DNA from: Reinekea marinisedimentorum
Lineage (GTDB): Bacteria > Pseudomonadota > Gammaproteobacteria > Pseudomonadales > Natronospirillaceae
Assembly (NCBI RefSeq): GCF_004341165.1
Contig: NZ_SLZR01000012.1
Coordinates: 57,844 to 121,843 of the forward strand
Length of the DNA stretch: 64,000 nucleotides
Reading direction: 5' to 3'
This document shows positions 55,539 to 64,000 of the stretch, piece by piece. The notes beneath the pieces are model-generated. The model made no database searches. It was not told the DNA's origin and worked only from the letters and a program-made list of their open reading frames with translations. Numbering within the stretch: the stretch's first letter is position 1; each line of letters begins with the position of its first letter. Position numbers and translations under genes: made by a program.

Positions 55539-57782
55539 GTGAAAGTACGTGAAGATCAGCCGGTTTTTAGAGACGGCACGGTCGATTTAGAAGCATGGTT
55601 AGCGCGGGTGGAAAAACACACCCCGGTAGTTGATAAGGAACAGTTGATTCGTGCCTGCCGCATAGCACGTACTGCGGAAGATGAAGCTGACCACCGTGAA
55701 AATGACTGGGGCGTGGGCAGCTCTGCCTTTAAGACCGGTCTGGAAATGGCTGAAATCCTCTCCGAGCTGGGGCTGGATCAGGATGCGCTGGTTGCCGCCG
55801 TGCTTTATCGCGCCGTGCGTGAAGACGAGCTGCAGATTGAAACTGTTCAGGACCAGTTCGGTCCAAAAATCGCTAATCTTATTCGGGGTGTCGCCCAGAT
55901 GGCGGCTATCAGTGCGCCGCAGAAGTCGACGCGCGCTGCTGTGCTGGGGCAAACCGAAACTCAGGGCGAGGCCATCCGTAAAATGCTGGTGGCGATGATC
56001 GATGATGTTCGGGTCGCGCTGATCAAGCTGGCCGAGCGGACTTGTGCCATCAGAGCGGTGAAAAAAGCACCGGCAGCCCGGCGCTATAAGGTCGCCCGGG
56101 AAGTTTTTGATATCTACGCACCGCTGGCGCACCGCCTGGGTGTGGGTCACCTGAAGTGGGAGCTGGAAGATCTGGCCTTCCGCTATATTGAGCCGCAGGA
56201 CTATAAAAAGATTGCCAAGCTGCTCGATGAAAAACGCATCGACCGTCAGAATTACATTCAGAAAGTTCAGGATATCATTACCGCAGAGGTGGAAAGTGCC
56301 GGTATCAAGGCCGAGATACAGGGCCGCGCCAAGCATATTTATTCCATCTGGCGAAAGATGAAACGTAAAAACATTGGTTTCAGCCAGGTATATGACATTC
56401 GCGCTTTCCGTATTCTGGTGCCTAAAGTTCAGGATTGTTATGCCGTTCTGGGTATTGTGCATTCGCTGTGGCGTCACATTCCGCGTGAGTTTGATGATTA
56501 CATTGCTTCGCCTAAACAGAATGGCTACCGCTCTCTGCATACCGCGGTGATCGGCCCGGAAGGGAAGGTTGTTGAAATTCAGATCCGCACCTCAGACATG
56601 CATGAAGATGCCGAGTTGGGCGTTTGCGCACACTGGCTCTATAAGGGTACAGATGCCAAAAAGGCCGGCCAGTCTCGTGGTTACGAAGAAAAGGTCTCCT
56701 GGTTGCGTCAGGTGCTGGAGTGGCATGACGAGCTCGGTGGCATCGATGAAATGGTCGAGGAGATGGGTGTTGATGTCACCGTCGACCGTATTTATGTGCT
56801 CACACCGGAAGGTCATGTAGTTGATTTGGCCGCAGATTCCACACCGGTGGATTTCGCCTATAAGGTGCATACCGATGTCGGCCACCGCTGCCGTGGTGCC
56901 AAGGTGAATGGCCGTATTGTGGCACTCAATAAGCGGCTGAAGATTGGTGATCAGGTAGAGATTCTCACCGGGACTGAGCCAAGCCCCAGCCGCGACTGGC
57001 TGAACAATGACCTGGGTTATGTTCAATCGTCCCGGGCGCGGGCAAAAATTAAAGCGTGGTTTAAATCTCAGGATCGCGACGTCAATATCCACGACGGCAA
57101 AGACATGCTGGTACGTGAACTGCGCCGCCTGAACCTGGAGAAGGTCGATAACGATAAGCTTGCGGCCCGGGCGAATTTTGCGGATATCGAAAGCCTTTAT
57201 GCTGCGATTGGTGCCGGTGATGTGCGGGTGATGCACATTGTTCACTACGCCGAAGAAATTCTTAACCCACCGAAGCAGAAGCAGCTGCAGCTGACCGAGA
57301 AGAAAGAGCAGAATCATACCGGTGACCTGGTTATTCAGGGCGTCGGCAACATGCTGACCACCATCGCTAACTGCTGTAAGCCTGTGCCTGGTGACCCGGT
57401 TGCCGGTTTTATTACCATCGGTCGCGGTGTTTCAATTCACCGGGAAGATTGCGTGAATTTCCTGCAGTTGAAATCCAAAGAGCCAGAAAAAATCATCGAT
57501 GTTTCCTGGGGCGGCGAGGTTCAGACAACTTACTCTGCAGAGCTGCTGCTTATCGCCTACGACCGCACCGGCCTGCTGAAAGACATCATGACGGTACTGG
57601 CCAATAATGGTGTCAATGTAACCTCAATGAATACGCTGTCGAATAAGGCAGATAACTCCGCGGAAATGAAGATTACCCTGGAAGTGGTTGATCTGGCGGC
57701 ATTGAGCCGGGCGATCTCGATGCTCTCTAAAATTCCGAACGTTGCAGATGTACGGCGTGTTTATAACCGTGTTCAGGAATAG
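55539..57782 (+). CDS. relA: (p)ppGpp synthetase RelA
   Basis: 747 aa from a GTG start. Makes pppGpp from GTP and ATP when uncharged tRNA sits in the ribosome. The N-terminal HD domain has lost its His-Asp catalytic pair ('LYRAVRED' where SpoT has HD), as expected for monofunctional RelA. The synthetase domain contains 'KQNGYRSLHTAV' and 'EIQIRT'. TGS ('IYVLTPEGHVVDLAADSTPVDFAY' region, about residues 423-485), a zinc-finger-like 'NCCKPVPGD' and a C-terminal ACT domain follow. mazG starts 2 bases later. Confidence 0.96.
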   Translation: MKVREDQPVFRDGTVDLEAWLARVEKHTPVVDKEQLIRACRIARTAEDEADHRENDWGVGSSAFKTGLEMAEILSELGLDQDALVAAVLYRAVREDELQIETVQDQFGPKIANLIRGVAQMAAISAPQKSTRAAVLGQTETQGEAIRKMLVAMIDDVRVALIKLAERTCAIRAVKKAPAARRYKVAREVFDIYAPLAHRLGVGHLKWELEDLAFRYIEPQDYKKIAKLLDEKRIDRQNYIQKVQDIITAEVESAGIKAEIQGRAKHIYSIWRKMKRKNIGFSQVYDIRAFRILVPKVQDCYAVLGIVHSLWRHIPREFDDYIASPKQNGYRSLHTAVIGPEGKVVEIQIRTSDMHEDAELGVCAHWLYKGTDAKKAGQSRGYEEKVSWLRQVLEWHDELGGIDEMVEEMGVDVTVDRIYVLTPEGHVVDLAADSTPVDFAYKVHTDVGHRCRGAKVNGRIVALNKRLKIGDQVEILTGTEPSPSRDWLNNDLGYVQSSRARAKIKAWFKSQDRDVNIHDGKDMLVRELRRLNLEKVDNDKLAARANFADIESLYAAIGAGDVRVMHIVHYAEEILNPPKQKQLQLTEKKEQNHTGDLVIQGVGNMLTTIANCCKPVPGDPVAGFITIGRGVSIHREDCVNFLQLKSKEPEKIIDVSWGGEVQTTYSAELLLIAYDRTGLLKDIMTVLANNGVNVTSMNTLSNKADNSAEMKITLEVVDLAALSRAISMLSKIPNVADVRRVYNRVQE

Positions 57783-57784
57783 CC

Positions 57785-58597
57785 ATGTCTGAAAACCGCT
57801 ACAACTTTAAAGACCTGAAGCTGCTGATGTCCCGCCTGCGGGACCCAGAAACCGGGTGCCCCTGGGATATCCGCCAGAGCTATCGCTCCATTGTTCCCCA
57901 CACTCTGGAAGAGGTCTATGAAGTGATCGACACCATTGAGCGTGAAGATTACGAGCATCTGTCGGAAGAATTGGGCGATCTGCTGTTTCAGGTGGTGTTC
58001 TACGCCCAGATTGCATCTGACGAAGATCGCTTCAGCCTGGACGACATCATTCACCAGCTGGTGAGCAAGTTGATATATCGTCATCCTCATGTCTTCCCTG
58101 ACGGTTCATTGCATGGGGGCAGCGCGACCCAAATGACTGAGGCTGACATTCAGCACCAGTGGGAAGAGCTGAAGCAGCAGGAAAAGCAGTCCGGTAAGGT
58201 ACTGGATGATGTACCCAACGCGCTGCCGGGCATGTTGCGGGCGAAAAAACTGCAGAAGAAGGCGGCTAAGGTTGGCTTTGACTGGCCGGATGTCAGTCAT
58301 GTTATCGATAAGGCCTATGAAGAGCTGGCGGAGCTTAAAGAGGCGATAGCGGAAGGTAACCCGCAGGAGATTGAAGCGGAACTGGGCGACCTGCTGTTTG
58401 TGCTGGCTAATGTTGCCCGCCACACCAAGGTGGACCCTGAACAGGCCGTTCGTTCGACCAATAAAAAGTTTGAACGTCGCTTTGGGCATGTTGAACAGAG
58501 CGTGGTGCAGAGCGGGAAGGGTTGGAATGAATATAGCCTGGAGGCACTCGATGCATTCTGGAATGAAGCAAAACAGCTCGAGCGCTCTGTTAAATAA
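57785..58597 (+). CDS. mazG: Nucleoside triphosphate pyrophosphohydrolase MazG
   Basis: 270 aa. Two tandem MazG domains; the first has 'EEVYEVIDTIE' and 'EELGDLLFQVVFYAQI', the second 'EELAELKEAIAEG' and 'AELGDLLFVLANVARH', the ExxE/ExxD metal-binding pattern. It hydrolyses non-canonical NTPs and, in E. coli, lowers ppGpp levels. Immediately downstream of relA, as in E. coli and Pseudomonas, which fits a linked role in starvation. Confidence 0.95.
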   Translation: MSENRYNFKDLKLLMSRLRDPETGCPWDIRQSYRSIVPHTLEEVYEVIDTIEREDYEHLSEELGDLLFQVVFYAQIASDEDRFSLDDIIHQLVSKLIYRHPHVFPDGSLHGGSATQMTEADIQHQWEELKQQEKQSGKVLDDVPNALPGMLRAKKLQKKAAKVGFDWPDVSHVIDKAYEELAELKEAIAEGNPQEIEAELGDLLFVLANVARHTKVDPEQAVRSTNKKFERRFGHVEQSVVQSGKGWNEYSLEALDAFWNEAKQLERSVK

Positions 58598-58703
58598 GGT
58601 TTTTTTCAATTCTCTTTTGCCTGAAACTGGCCGGTAGCCCGGCTGGCGAAACCTCAGATGTTTGGTTATGCTCAAGTTAACACTGGCCAATTCAGCAGGA
58701 TGT

Positions 58704-59159
58704 ATGAAGTATCATTTCTCTCTTACCTTTCGGGTCAATGAATCAAAAACGGTGGACGTTACCCGTGTAGCATCGGAGATGTCCGGCAGTGACTTCCATG
58801 TAGAGGCCGATCCTCTCAATGTCACGGAATTCAGCGTTCATTTCGATCGCGACGGTGATCATGCGGTAGACCTGCTGAATATTGCGAAGGAGCAGGTGTT
58901 GCGGGTTGTGCCCAATGCTGAGCTGCTTTCAATGGATATGACAGACGAACTGCCAATGATGGGGGTGGTTGATGATATCACCAAGGTGGTGATTCAGGCG
59001 TGTACGGTGTTTAAGGAGCCGGAACTGGCTCATATGTGGCTCAGCAAGCCACAGGCAGAGCTGAACGGCCAGATACCCAAGGCGATCATGGTCGATGCCG
59101 AAGGCAGAACGGCGGTATCCAAAGCGCTGAATCACTTCAAGACGAACTCGTCTGGCTGA
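58704..59159 (+). CDS. Possible MbcA/ParS (DUF2384)-like protein
   Basis: 151 aa from the ATG at 58704, preceded by GCAGGA; a GTG frame further up is less likely. I do not recognise the whole protein. Its C-terminal 45 residues ('VFKEPELAHMWLSKPQAEL' and onwards) follow the pattern of the MbcA/ParS toxin-binding domain: VF, then WL-x-x-P, then L-x-G-x-x-P, then G and V. The N-terminal half resembles the beta-alpha segment of some small bacterial DNA-binding proteins ('LLNIAKEQVLRVVPNAELL'). No RES-type toxin gene adjoins. Calls as antitoxin would be an inference only. Confidence 0.45.
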   Translation: MKYHFSLTFRVNESKTVDVTRVASEMSGSDFHVEADPLNVTEFSVHFDRDGDHAVDLLNIAKEQVLRVVPNAELLSMDMTDELPMMGVVDDITKVVIQACTVFKEPELAHMWLSKPQAELNGQIPKAIMVDAEGRTAVSKALNHFKTNSSG

Positions 59160-59207
59160 CAGCTACCCCCGGCGTTTCAAGCATTGTTCTAAAGTAGTGT
59201 TTTTAAG

Positions 59208-59921
59208 CTAGCTATCCAGCTTCTTATCAATGGATGATAAGAAGCCGCGCATAATACTCAAATCTTTTCGGCTCAATCGTGCTCTTCTGAATATGGCCTG
59301 CATTAACTCAAGCGTTTGCCCCGGGTGATTCAGGTTAATAAAGCCCATCGCCTTCGTTGTGCTTTCCAGGTGCTGCTGGAACTGAGTCAGCTCCTTGTGC
59401 AGTGGGTAGGCGTCTTCCGGCCCATCGGCTGGGGGTTTAGAAGACGATTTGAACAGTTCATAGCAGATGATCTGCACCGCCTGACTGAGGTTCAATACCG
59501 GGTAGTCGGGGTTTGCATCAATATTCACCTGAAAGTGGCACTGCTGAATTTCTTCGTTGAGCAGGCCCATGCGCTCCCGGCCAAATACAATCGCGACCGG
59601 AGCCGCCTGTTGTTCGTGCATGGCCTTTTCGGCGCATTGCTCGGCGGTTAATGCCGGCAGTGAAATTGAACGGTCACGGGCGCTGGTGCCGATCACCAGC
59701 GAGCAATCGTTAATCGCCTCTGAAAGCTCAGAAACAACCACGGCATTTTCCAGGATATCCGTCGCCTGCCCGGAGCGGCTGGTGGCCTCTTCGCTGGGGA
59801 AGTCGAGCGGATCAACCAGGTACAGCTTGTACAGGCCCATGTTTTTCATGGCGCGGGCTACCGCGCCGATATTTCCCGGGTGCCAGGTTTTAATGAGTAC
59901 GATTCGAATATCAGGAGTCAT
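59208..59921 (-). CDS. trmJ: tRNA (cytidine/uridine-2'-O)-methyltransferase TrmJ
   Basis: 237 aa SPOUT methyltransferase that methylates the ribose at position 32 of tRNAs. Features: 'IRIVLIKTWHPGNIGAVARAMKNMGL' region at the N terminus (residues about 5-30), 'LVIGTSARDRS', 'VFGRERMGLLNEE' and 'NLSQAVQIICYEL', the SPOUT knot motifs, followed by the TrmJ C-terminal extension. It agrees with E. coli TrmJ over its length. Confidence 0.93.
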   Translation of the reverse strand: MTPDIRIVLIKTWHPGNIGAVARAMKNMGLYKLYLVDPLDFPSEEATSRSGQATDILENAVVVSELSEAINDCSLVIGTSARDRSISLPALTAEQCAEKAMHEQQAAPVAIVFGRERMGLLNEEIQQCHFQVNIDANPDYPVLNLSQAVQIICYELFKSSSKPPADGPEDAYPLHKELTQFQQHLESTTKAMGFINLNHPGQTLELMQAIFRRARLSRKDLSIMRGFLSSIDKKLDS

Positions 59922-59956
59922 GTGCTTGTTTGAATAGATTGGAGTGAGGGTAGAAG

Positions 59957-59989
59957 CATCTGTCGTTTAGCGTTGTTAAACGACAGATG
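59957..59989. other. 13-bp perfect stem-loop downstream of the corB-like gene
   Basis: CATCTGTCGTTTA (59957-59969) is fully complementary to TAAACGACAGATG (59977-59989) with a 7-base loop. No T-run follows on either strand. It lies 7 bases past the stop of the minus-strand corB-like gene. It may stabilise the 3' end or mark a Rho-assisted stop. Confidence 0.65.
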
Positions 59990-59995
59990 ATCGGG

Positions 59996-61291
59996 TTAGA
60001 GAATGTTGTCGACAGTCGAGCGGGCTCTTCCCAGATTACGAATTCGTGCGGCGGTTACCGCGTTATCTTTAATCTGCAAAATTTCAATCAGATAGCTGGC
60101 GATCTTTATACTGACGTTGGCATCGGGTATGTCTTCAATGTGCTCAAGAATCAAGCCGTTCAGGGTTTTTGGCCCATCAGTTGGCAGTTCCCATTCCAGA
60201 GCGCGGTTGATGTCACGGATAGAGGCGGTGCCATCAATAACAAAGCTACCATCCCGTTGCGGATGAATCTCTTTATTGCTGTTGGCTATATCGGTGGTGA
60301 ATTCGCCAACAATCTCTTCCAGAATATCTTCCAGGGTTACCAGGCCCTGAATATCACCGTATTCATCAACGACGAATGCCATACGCAGCTGTTGATCCTG
60401 ATAGTTAATCAACTGGGTGTGCAGGGGTGTGTTTTCCGGAACAAAGTACGGGTCTTTGGCGGCTTTGGTCAGCATCACCTTTGAAGGCTCATCAGCGTAC
60501 AGAAACTCCGCTGCATCTCGAATGTGCATAATACCGATGACCTTGTCGAGATCGCCTTTATAAAGCGGGAAGCGGGTGTACTCAATGGTCCGGATTTTCG
60601 CTGCTATCTCTTCAATGTTGTCTTCAAGATCGACACCGCGAACCTCGTTACGCGGAACCATGATGTCGTCAACGGTGACGTTTTCAAGTTCCAGAATGCC
60701 CAGCAGCATAGACTGGCGTTCTTCAGGCAGGGTGCTGCTGGATTCGTTTACGATGGTTTTTAGCTCCTCGGGTGATAAGGAGTCGTCATTGGATGAATGC
60801 TTACCGACCCGAAGCAGCCAAAACACACCGCGAACGATACCGTTGACCAGCCACACAGCAGGTGACAGCACGGAAGACAGAACGCGCAAAATGTAAGATG
60901 CCGGGAATGAAATTCGCTCCGGGTGACGTTGTGCCAGGGTTTTAGGGGTGACCTCAGAAAAAATAAGTACGACCAGGGTCAGCAGCAGGGTGGCAATACC
61001 AACGGCCAGGTCTTCGCGCCCCGGAAGCAACCGGATTGCAATGATGGTAGATAGGGAGGCTGCAGCAATGTTGACCAGGTTGTTACCGATCAGAATGACG
61101 CTGATTAACCGTTCCGGCTCTTCCAGTAGCTTGGAAGCCAGGCGTGCAGAGCGGTGACCTTCATTCGCCAGGTGTTTCAAACGATAGCGATTGAGAGACA
61201 TCATGCCGGTTTCAGAACTGGAAAAGAACGCAGAAAGCAATAGGAGTAGGCCCAGAATTGCGAATAACAGGCCTATGGGAAATTCATTCAA
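59996..61291 (-). CDS. corB: CorB/CNNM-type transporter-associated protein (HlyC/CorC family)
   Basis: 431 aa. Order: CNNM/DUF21 membrane domain with four TM helices (about 8-30, 65-85, 95-115, 135-155), two CBS domains (about 210-330; 'MVPRNEVRGVDLEDNIEEI' and 'YVPENTPLH'-type segments), and a C-terminal CorC_HlyC domain ('YGDIQGLVTLEDILEEIVGEF'). Homologues take part in Mg2+/Co2+ export or resistance. It resembles E. coli YfjD (CorB). Adjacent to ypjD, as yfjD is in E. coli. Confidence 0.9.
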   Translation of the reverse strand: MNEFPIGLLFAILGLLLLLSAFFSSSETGMMSLNRYRLKHLANEGHRSARLASKLLEEPERLISVILIGNNLVNIAAASLSTIIAIRLLPGREDLAVGIATLLLTLVVLIFSEVTPKTLAQRHPERISFPASYILRVLSSVLSPAVWLVNGIVRGVFWLLRVGKHSSNDDSLSPEELKTIVNESSSTLPEERQSMLLGILELENVTVDDIMVPRNEVRGVDLEDNIEEIAAKIRTIEYTRFPLYKGDLDKVIGIMHIRDAAEFLYADEPSKVMLTKAAKDPYFVPENTPLHTQLINYQDQQLRMAFVVDEYGDIQGLVTLEDILEEIVGEFTTDIANSNKEIHPQRDGSFVIDGTASIRDINRALEWELPTDGPKTLNGLILEHIEDIPDANVSIKIASYLIEILQIKDNAVTAARIRNLGRARSTVDNIL

Positions 61292-61440
61292 CTGAGAACA
61301 GCCTCAATAGTTTAGATGGCAGCGATTTTTTACGAAATGTCGTCAGGCTGTCAAGCAATTGCCCGGGTAACTTCCCTTTTTTTGATATCGCAAGAGTAAA
61401 TGCCTTGTTTCGGGGCGAATTTGCCCTGGGTTCCTGCAAT

Positions 61441-62232
61441 TTAGCTGACTTTCAGTAAGTATTCGAGTACGAACTTTGAGCCGACAAAGGCAAACAGCAG
61501 GAAACCAAAGCCGGTATAGATTAAACGGCTTGCTCGCTGGCCGCGCCAGCCAAGGTAAAAGTGCCCGAAAATAAGCGTGGCAAAGAACGCCCAGGCAATG
61601 ATTGTCAGGATGGTTTTATGCAGTAAGTGCTGGGCAAAGATGTTCTCTATGAACATGCCACCGGTAATAATTGCAACCGTAAGCAACATGAAGCCGACCA
61701 TGAGCCATTCGAACATCAGTCGCTCCATGGATTGCAGCGGTGGCAGCACCTTCATGATGCGGCTGTTGATGTGATGGTCATGCAGGGCGTTGGTTTGAAT
61801 ATCGACCAGTGCCGCCTGCAGGGTCGCAATGACCATGATGCTGGCTGAGAGCAGCGCTATAAAGATGTGGAATACCATGGCGCCGGAATAGGGTTTTGGC
61901 TCGGCCAGCTGGGGTGCAAAGAAGGCGATAATCAGCAGCAGGGCGCCGGCAGGCATCAGGAAGGTAAACAGGTTGTGCAGTGGTTTGGTGAGTGCAGACA
62001 GCAGAATGACGCCAATGGTCAGCCAAACGCAGATGGAGATCGTATTCAGCAGGCTAAGCTGTAGCATGCCATCAATAGATACAGCGGAAACCAGTTGCGC
62101 GGTGTGGGCGGCAAGGCCTATATAGGCGGGCGCATAAAGCTGCCAGAGCGGGCTTTCACTCTTCCCCCATACATTGTTTATGGATTTATAGCCGCTGACT
62201 AAATAGGTGATGATGGTGATCCATAAAAGCAT
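61441..62232 (-). CDS. ypjD: Cytochrome c assembly-type inner-membrane protein YpjD
   Basis: 263 aa with about eight TM helices and a CcsA/CcmC-like core ('AALVDIQTNALHDHHINSRIMKVLPPLQSMERLMF' region, residues about 140-175, with conserved His, and 'LHKTILTIIAWAFF' further on). E. coli YpjD lies between ffh and yfjD, and the same order holds here, with ffh divergent. The physiological role is not settled; heme handling is inferred from the fold. Confidence 0.88.
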   Translation of the reverse strand: MLLWITIITYLVSGYKSINNVWGKSESPLWQLYAPAYIGLAAHTAQLVSAVSIDGMLQLSLLNTISICVWLTIGVILLSALTKPLHNLFTFLMPAGALLLIIAFFAPQLAEPKPYSGAMVFHIFIALLSASIMVIATLQAALVDIQTNALHDHHINSRIMKVLPPLQSMERLMFEWLMVGFMLLTVAIITGGMFIENIFAQHLLHKTILTIIAWAFFATLIFGHFYLGWRGQRASRLIYTGFGFLLFAFVGSKFVLEYLLKVS

Positions 62233-62399
62233 AGCTGGTTAGCTTCCGGTGTTTCGTTAGGTTGCGGGTGTAACTTCGGATTTATAAAGAAATGAAGTTT
62301 GCCATAGAGTCTGTCGGTTTTCACCTGCCTGACTGCCATAGCAACAGCTAATGCATCGCTGCTATAATCGACGGATTTTCTGGGTAATGTGAAAGAATC

Positions 62400-63830
62400 A
62401 TGTTTAATAGTTTATCGGAACGTCTCAGCCAGACGCTAAAGCAGATCACTGGTCAGGCAACGCTGACTGAAGACAATATCAAGAGCTCATTGCGCGAAGT
62501 GCGTATGGCTCTGTTGGAAGCCGACGTAGCTTTGCCGGTTGTTAAGACCTTTATTGACGGTGTTCGCGAACGTGCAGTCGGTCAGGAAGTGTCTGAGGCG
62601 CTGAACCCGGGCCAGCAGTTCCTGAAGATCGTTCAGAGTGAGTTGATTCAGGTAATGGGCGAGCAGAATGAAAAGCTCGACCTGAAAACGCAGCCGCCAG
62701 CCATTGTGTTAATGGCAGGTTTGCAGGGTGCCGGTAAAACAACGACTGTCGCCAAATTAGCGCGCTTCCTGCAGGAGCGTGAAAAGAAAAAGGTGATGGT
62801 GGTTTCCGCAGACGTTTATCGTCCTGCGGCGATCAAACAGCTGGAGACGTTGGCCTCAGAGGTTAATGCCATCTTTCATCCCAGCGATATCAGCCAGAAG
62901 CCTGAAGATATCGTTGCCGGTGCTGTAGATGCGGCCAAAAGGCAGGCGGTTGATGTTCTTTTAGTCGATACCGCTGGTCGTTTGGCCATCGATGAAGAAA
63001 TGATGACCGAGATTAAAAACCTGCATCAGGCTATTGATCCGGTTGAAACGCTGTTTGTGGTTGATGCCATGACCGGTCAGGATGCCGCCAATACGGCAAA
63101 GGCATTCAACAATGCCTTGCCATTGACGGGTGTTGTTCTGGCTAAAGCCGATGGCGATTCGCGCGGTGGTGCTGCGCTTTCGGTTCGTCAGATCACTGGC
63201 AAGCCGATTAAATTTATGGGTATGGGTGAAAAGACCGATGCCCTTGAACCATTCCATCCGGATCGTATCGCTTCCCGTATTCTGGACATGGGCGACATTC
63301 TGTCGCTGATCGAAGAAGTTGAGCGCAAGGTAGATAAAAAGAAAGCTGAGAAGCTTGCCAATAAAATCAAGAAGGGCAAATCCTTTGACCTTGAAGATTT
63401 CCGTGAGCAGCTTGATCAGATGAGCAATATGGGCGGTCTTGCCGGCATGATGGATAAAATGCCTGGTATGGGGCAAATGGCCGGTGCTGCTGGTCAGCTT
63501 CAGGGTGCTGAGAAGCAGTTTAAGCTGATGGGTGTCATTATTGATTCCATGACTGTTTTCGAGCGCCGCTTCCCGGATAAAATCGTTGGCTCGCGTAAAA
63601 AGCGTATCGCGATGGGTTCTGGTACCACTATTCAGGACGTGAACCGCGTGCTTAAGCAGCACAAGCAAATGGCCAAAATGATGAAAAAGGTCGGCAAGAA
63701 GGGCGGCATGCAGAAAATGATGCGTGGTATGGGCGGCATGATGGGCGGTCAGGGTGGAATGCCTGGCGGCGGTATGCCACCTGGCGGTGGTTTGCCACCG
63801 GGTATGGGTGGCGGGAAGTTTCCGTTTTAA
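62400..63830 (+). CDS. ffh: Signal recognition particle protein Ffh
   Basis: 476 aa. The SRP54 GTPase that binds 4.5S RNA and signal sequences at the ribosome. N domain at about 1-85; G1 'GLQGAGKTTTVAKLARFL' near 105, 'DTAGRLAIDEEM', 'AKADGDSRGGAALS'. The M domain is Met-rich and ends in a long Gly/Met/Pro tail after 'KMMKKVGKKGGMQKMM', longer than in E. coli (453 aa). Divergent from ypjD. Confidence 0.97.
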   Translation: MFNSLSERLSQTLKQITGQATLTEDNIKSSLREVRMALLEADVALPVVKTFIDGVRERAVGQEVSEALNPGQQFLKIVQSELIQVMGEQNEKLDLKTQPPAIVLMAGLQGAGKTTTVAKLARFLQEREKKKVMVVSADVYRPAAIKQLETLASEVNAIFHPSDISQKPEDIVAGAVDAAKRQAVDVLLVDTAGRLAIDEEMMTEIKNLHQAIDPVETLFVVDAMTGQDAANTAKAFNNALPLTGVVLAKADGDSRGGAALSVRQITGKPIKFMGMGEKTDALEPFHPDRIASRILDMGDILSLIEEVERKVDKKKAEKLANKIKKGKSFDLEDFREQLDQMSNMGGLAGMMDKMPGMGQMAGAAGQLQGAEKQFKLMGVIIDSMTVFERRFPDKIVGSRKKRIAMGSGTTIQDVNRVLKQHKQMAKMMKKVGKKGGMQKMMRGMGGMMGGQGGMPGGGMPPGGGLPPGMGGGKFPF

Positions 63831-63843
63831 GGATTGGTGATAG

Positions 63844-63873
63844 GTAAGACGTTAGATGTGAGATGTAAGACGT
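63844..63873 (+). repeat. Short direct repeat after ffh
   Basis: GTAAGACGT occurs at 63844-63852 and 63865-63873, separated by TAGATGTGAGAT, itself a related unit. The stretch lies between the ffh stop and the insertion-sequence end. Its origin is unclear. Confidence 0.5.
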
Positions 63874-63897
63874 AAAAGCTCTTGATTCGTCGACAGG

Positions 63898-64000
63898 TAG
63901 GATCAGACCCTGTAATTAATTCTGTGTAACTGCAAGGTTTATAAATAATCTTCCAAGCGCTCTTCAAATTCAATCATGAACCGGTTGAGCGCTGCCTTCC
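63898..64000 (-). mobile_element. 3' end of an IS256-family insertion sequence (cut by window edge)
   Basis: The sequence GATCAGACCCTGTAATTAAT and the following TCTGTGTAAC (63901-63930) look like the terminal inverted repeat of an IS256-type element. The transposase reading frame lies just inside it on the minus strand. The exact end and any target duplication cannot be fixed without the other side. Confidence 0.65.
63939..64000 (-). CDS. IS256-family transposase, C-terminal fragment
   Basis: Only the last 19 codons are in the window: KAALNRFMIEFEERLEDYL then a TAA stop at 63939-63941. The end pattern (A-L-N-x-F-x-I-x-F-x-x-R-L) is characteristic of Mutator/IS256 transposases. Whether the remaining gene is intact cannot be seen. 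Confidence 0.7.
   Translation of the reverse strand, partial: KAALNRFMIEFEERLEDYL

Noticed and set aside
55599..56540. 313-codon antisense frame inside relA
   Set aside because: Shadow of a well conserved gene. The frame has no domain and no ribosome-binding site.

Overview
The window reads as a chromosome segment of a marine-type gammaproteobacterium. The right two thirds carry gene orders known from Pseudomonas and its relatives (Cellvibrio, Hahella and Marinobacter groups): nadB / rpoE(algU)-mucA-mucB-mucC-mucD, lepA-lepB-DUF4845-rnc-era-recO-acpS, gacS/barA, cysM-rlmD-relA-mazG, and trmJ, corB-like, ypjD, ffh. No rRNA, tRNA or CRISPR was seen.

Bases 1-20763 form a visibly AT-richer accessory region. 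It holds eight consecutive plus-strand genes for paralogous lipoproteins. Each has a 16-residue signal peptide ending at Cys17, an acidic linker, one IPT/TIG-like domain, and a run of RCC1-type blades built around a C-x9-C pair (the second Cys in 'CWG'). I counted 7 blades in the first protein and 14 in each of the other seven, which suggests one single and seven double seven-bladed propellers (105 blades). Five of the eight genes are preceded by the same promoter module: TGACGATT, 13 bases, TGACGATT, then exactly 40 bases to a -10 box, with no recognisable -35. Terminators sit upstream of four of these modules, so the array divides into the units [1], [2-3-4], [5], [6] and [7-8]. This coordinately controlled propeller-lipoprotein family is the most unusual content of the window. 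Its function is unknown.

Bases 20764-35661 are a mixed region. They hold a 3'-truncated alpha/beta hydrolase, an RND efflux pair (lipoprotein adaptor plus permease) behind two ATTAG-N6-CTAAT palindromes, and an AT-rich gene for a large site-2-protease-like membrane protein. Next come an SDR oxidoreductase, a small DUF4345-like membrane protein, a LysR regulator divergent from an azoreductase, and an AraC regulator. A DUF808 membrane protein, a YbfF-type esterase and a YkgJ-like cysteine-cluster protein complete it.

Bases 35686-63830 are conserved housekeeping: an HDOD protein, ygfZ / sdhE-ygfX, nadB, and the envelope-stress sigma operon with a perfect sigma-E promoter. Then come translation, secretion and RNA-processing genes, the GacS-type hybrid kinase, cysteine synthesis, rRNA methylation, the stringent response (relA-mazG), a possible MbcA/ParS-like protein, tRNA methylation, and SRP. 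pdxJ, usual between recO and acpS, is absent. The right edge runs into the 3' end of an IS256-type transposase.
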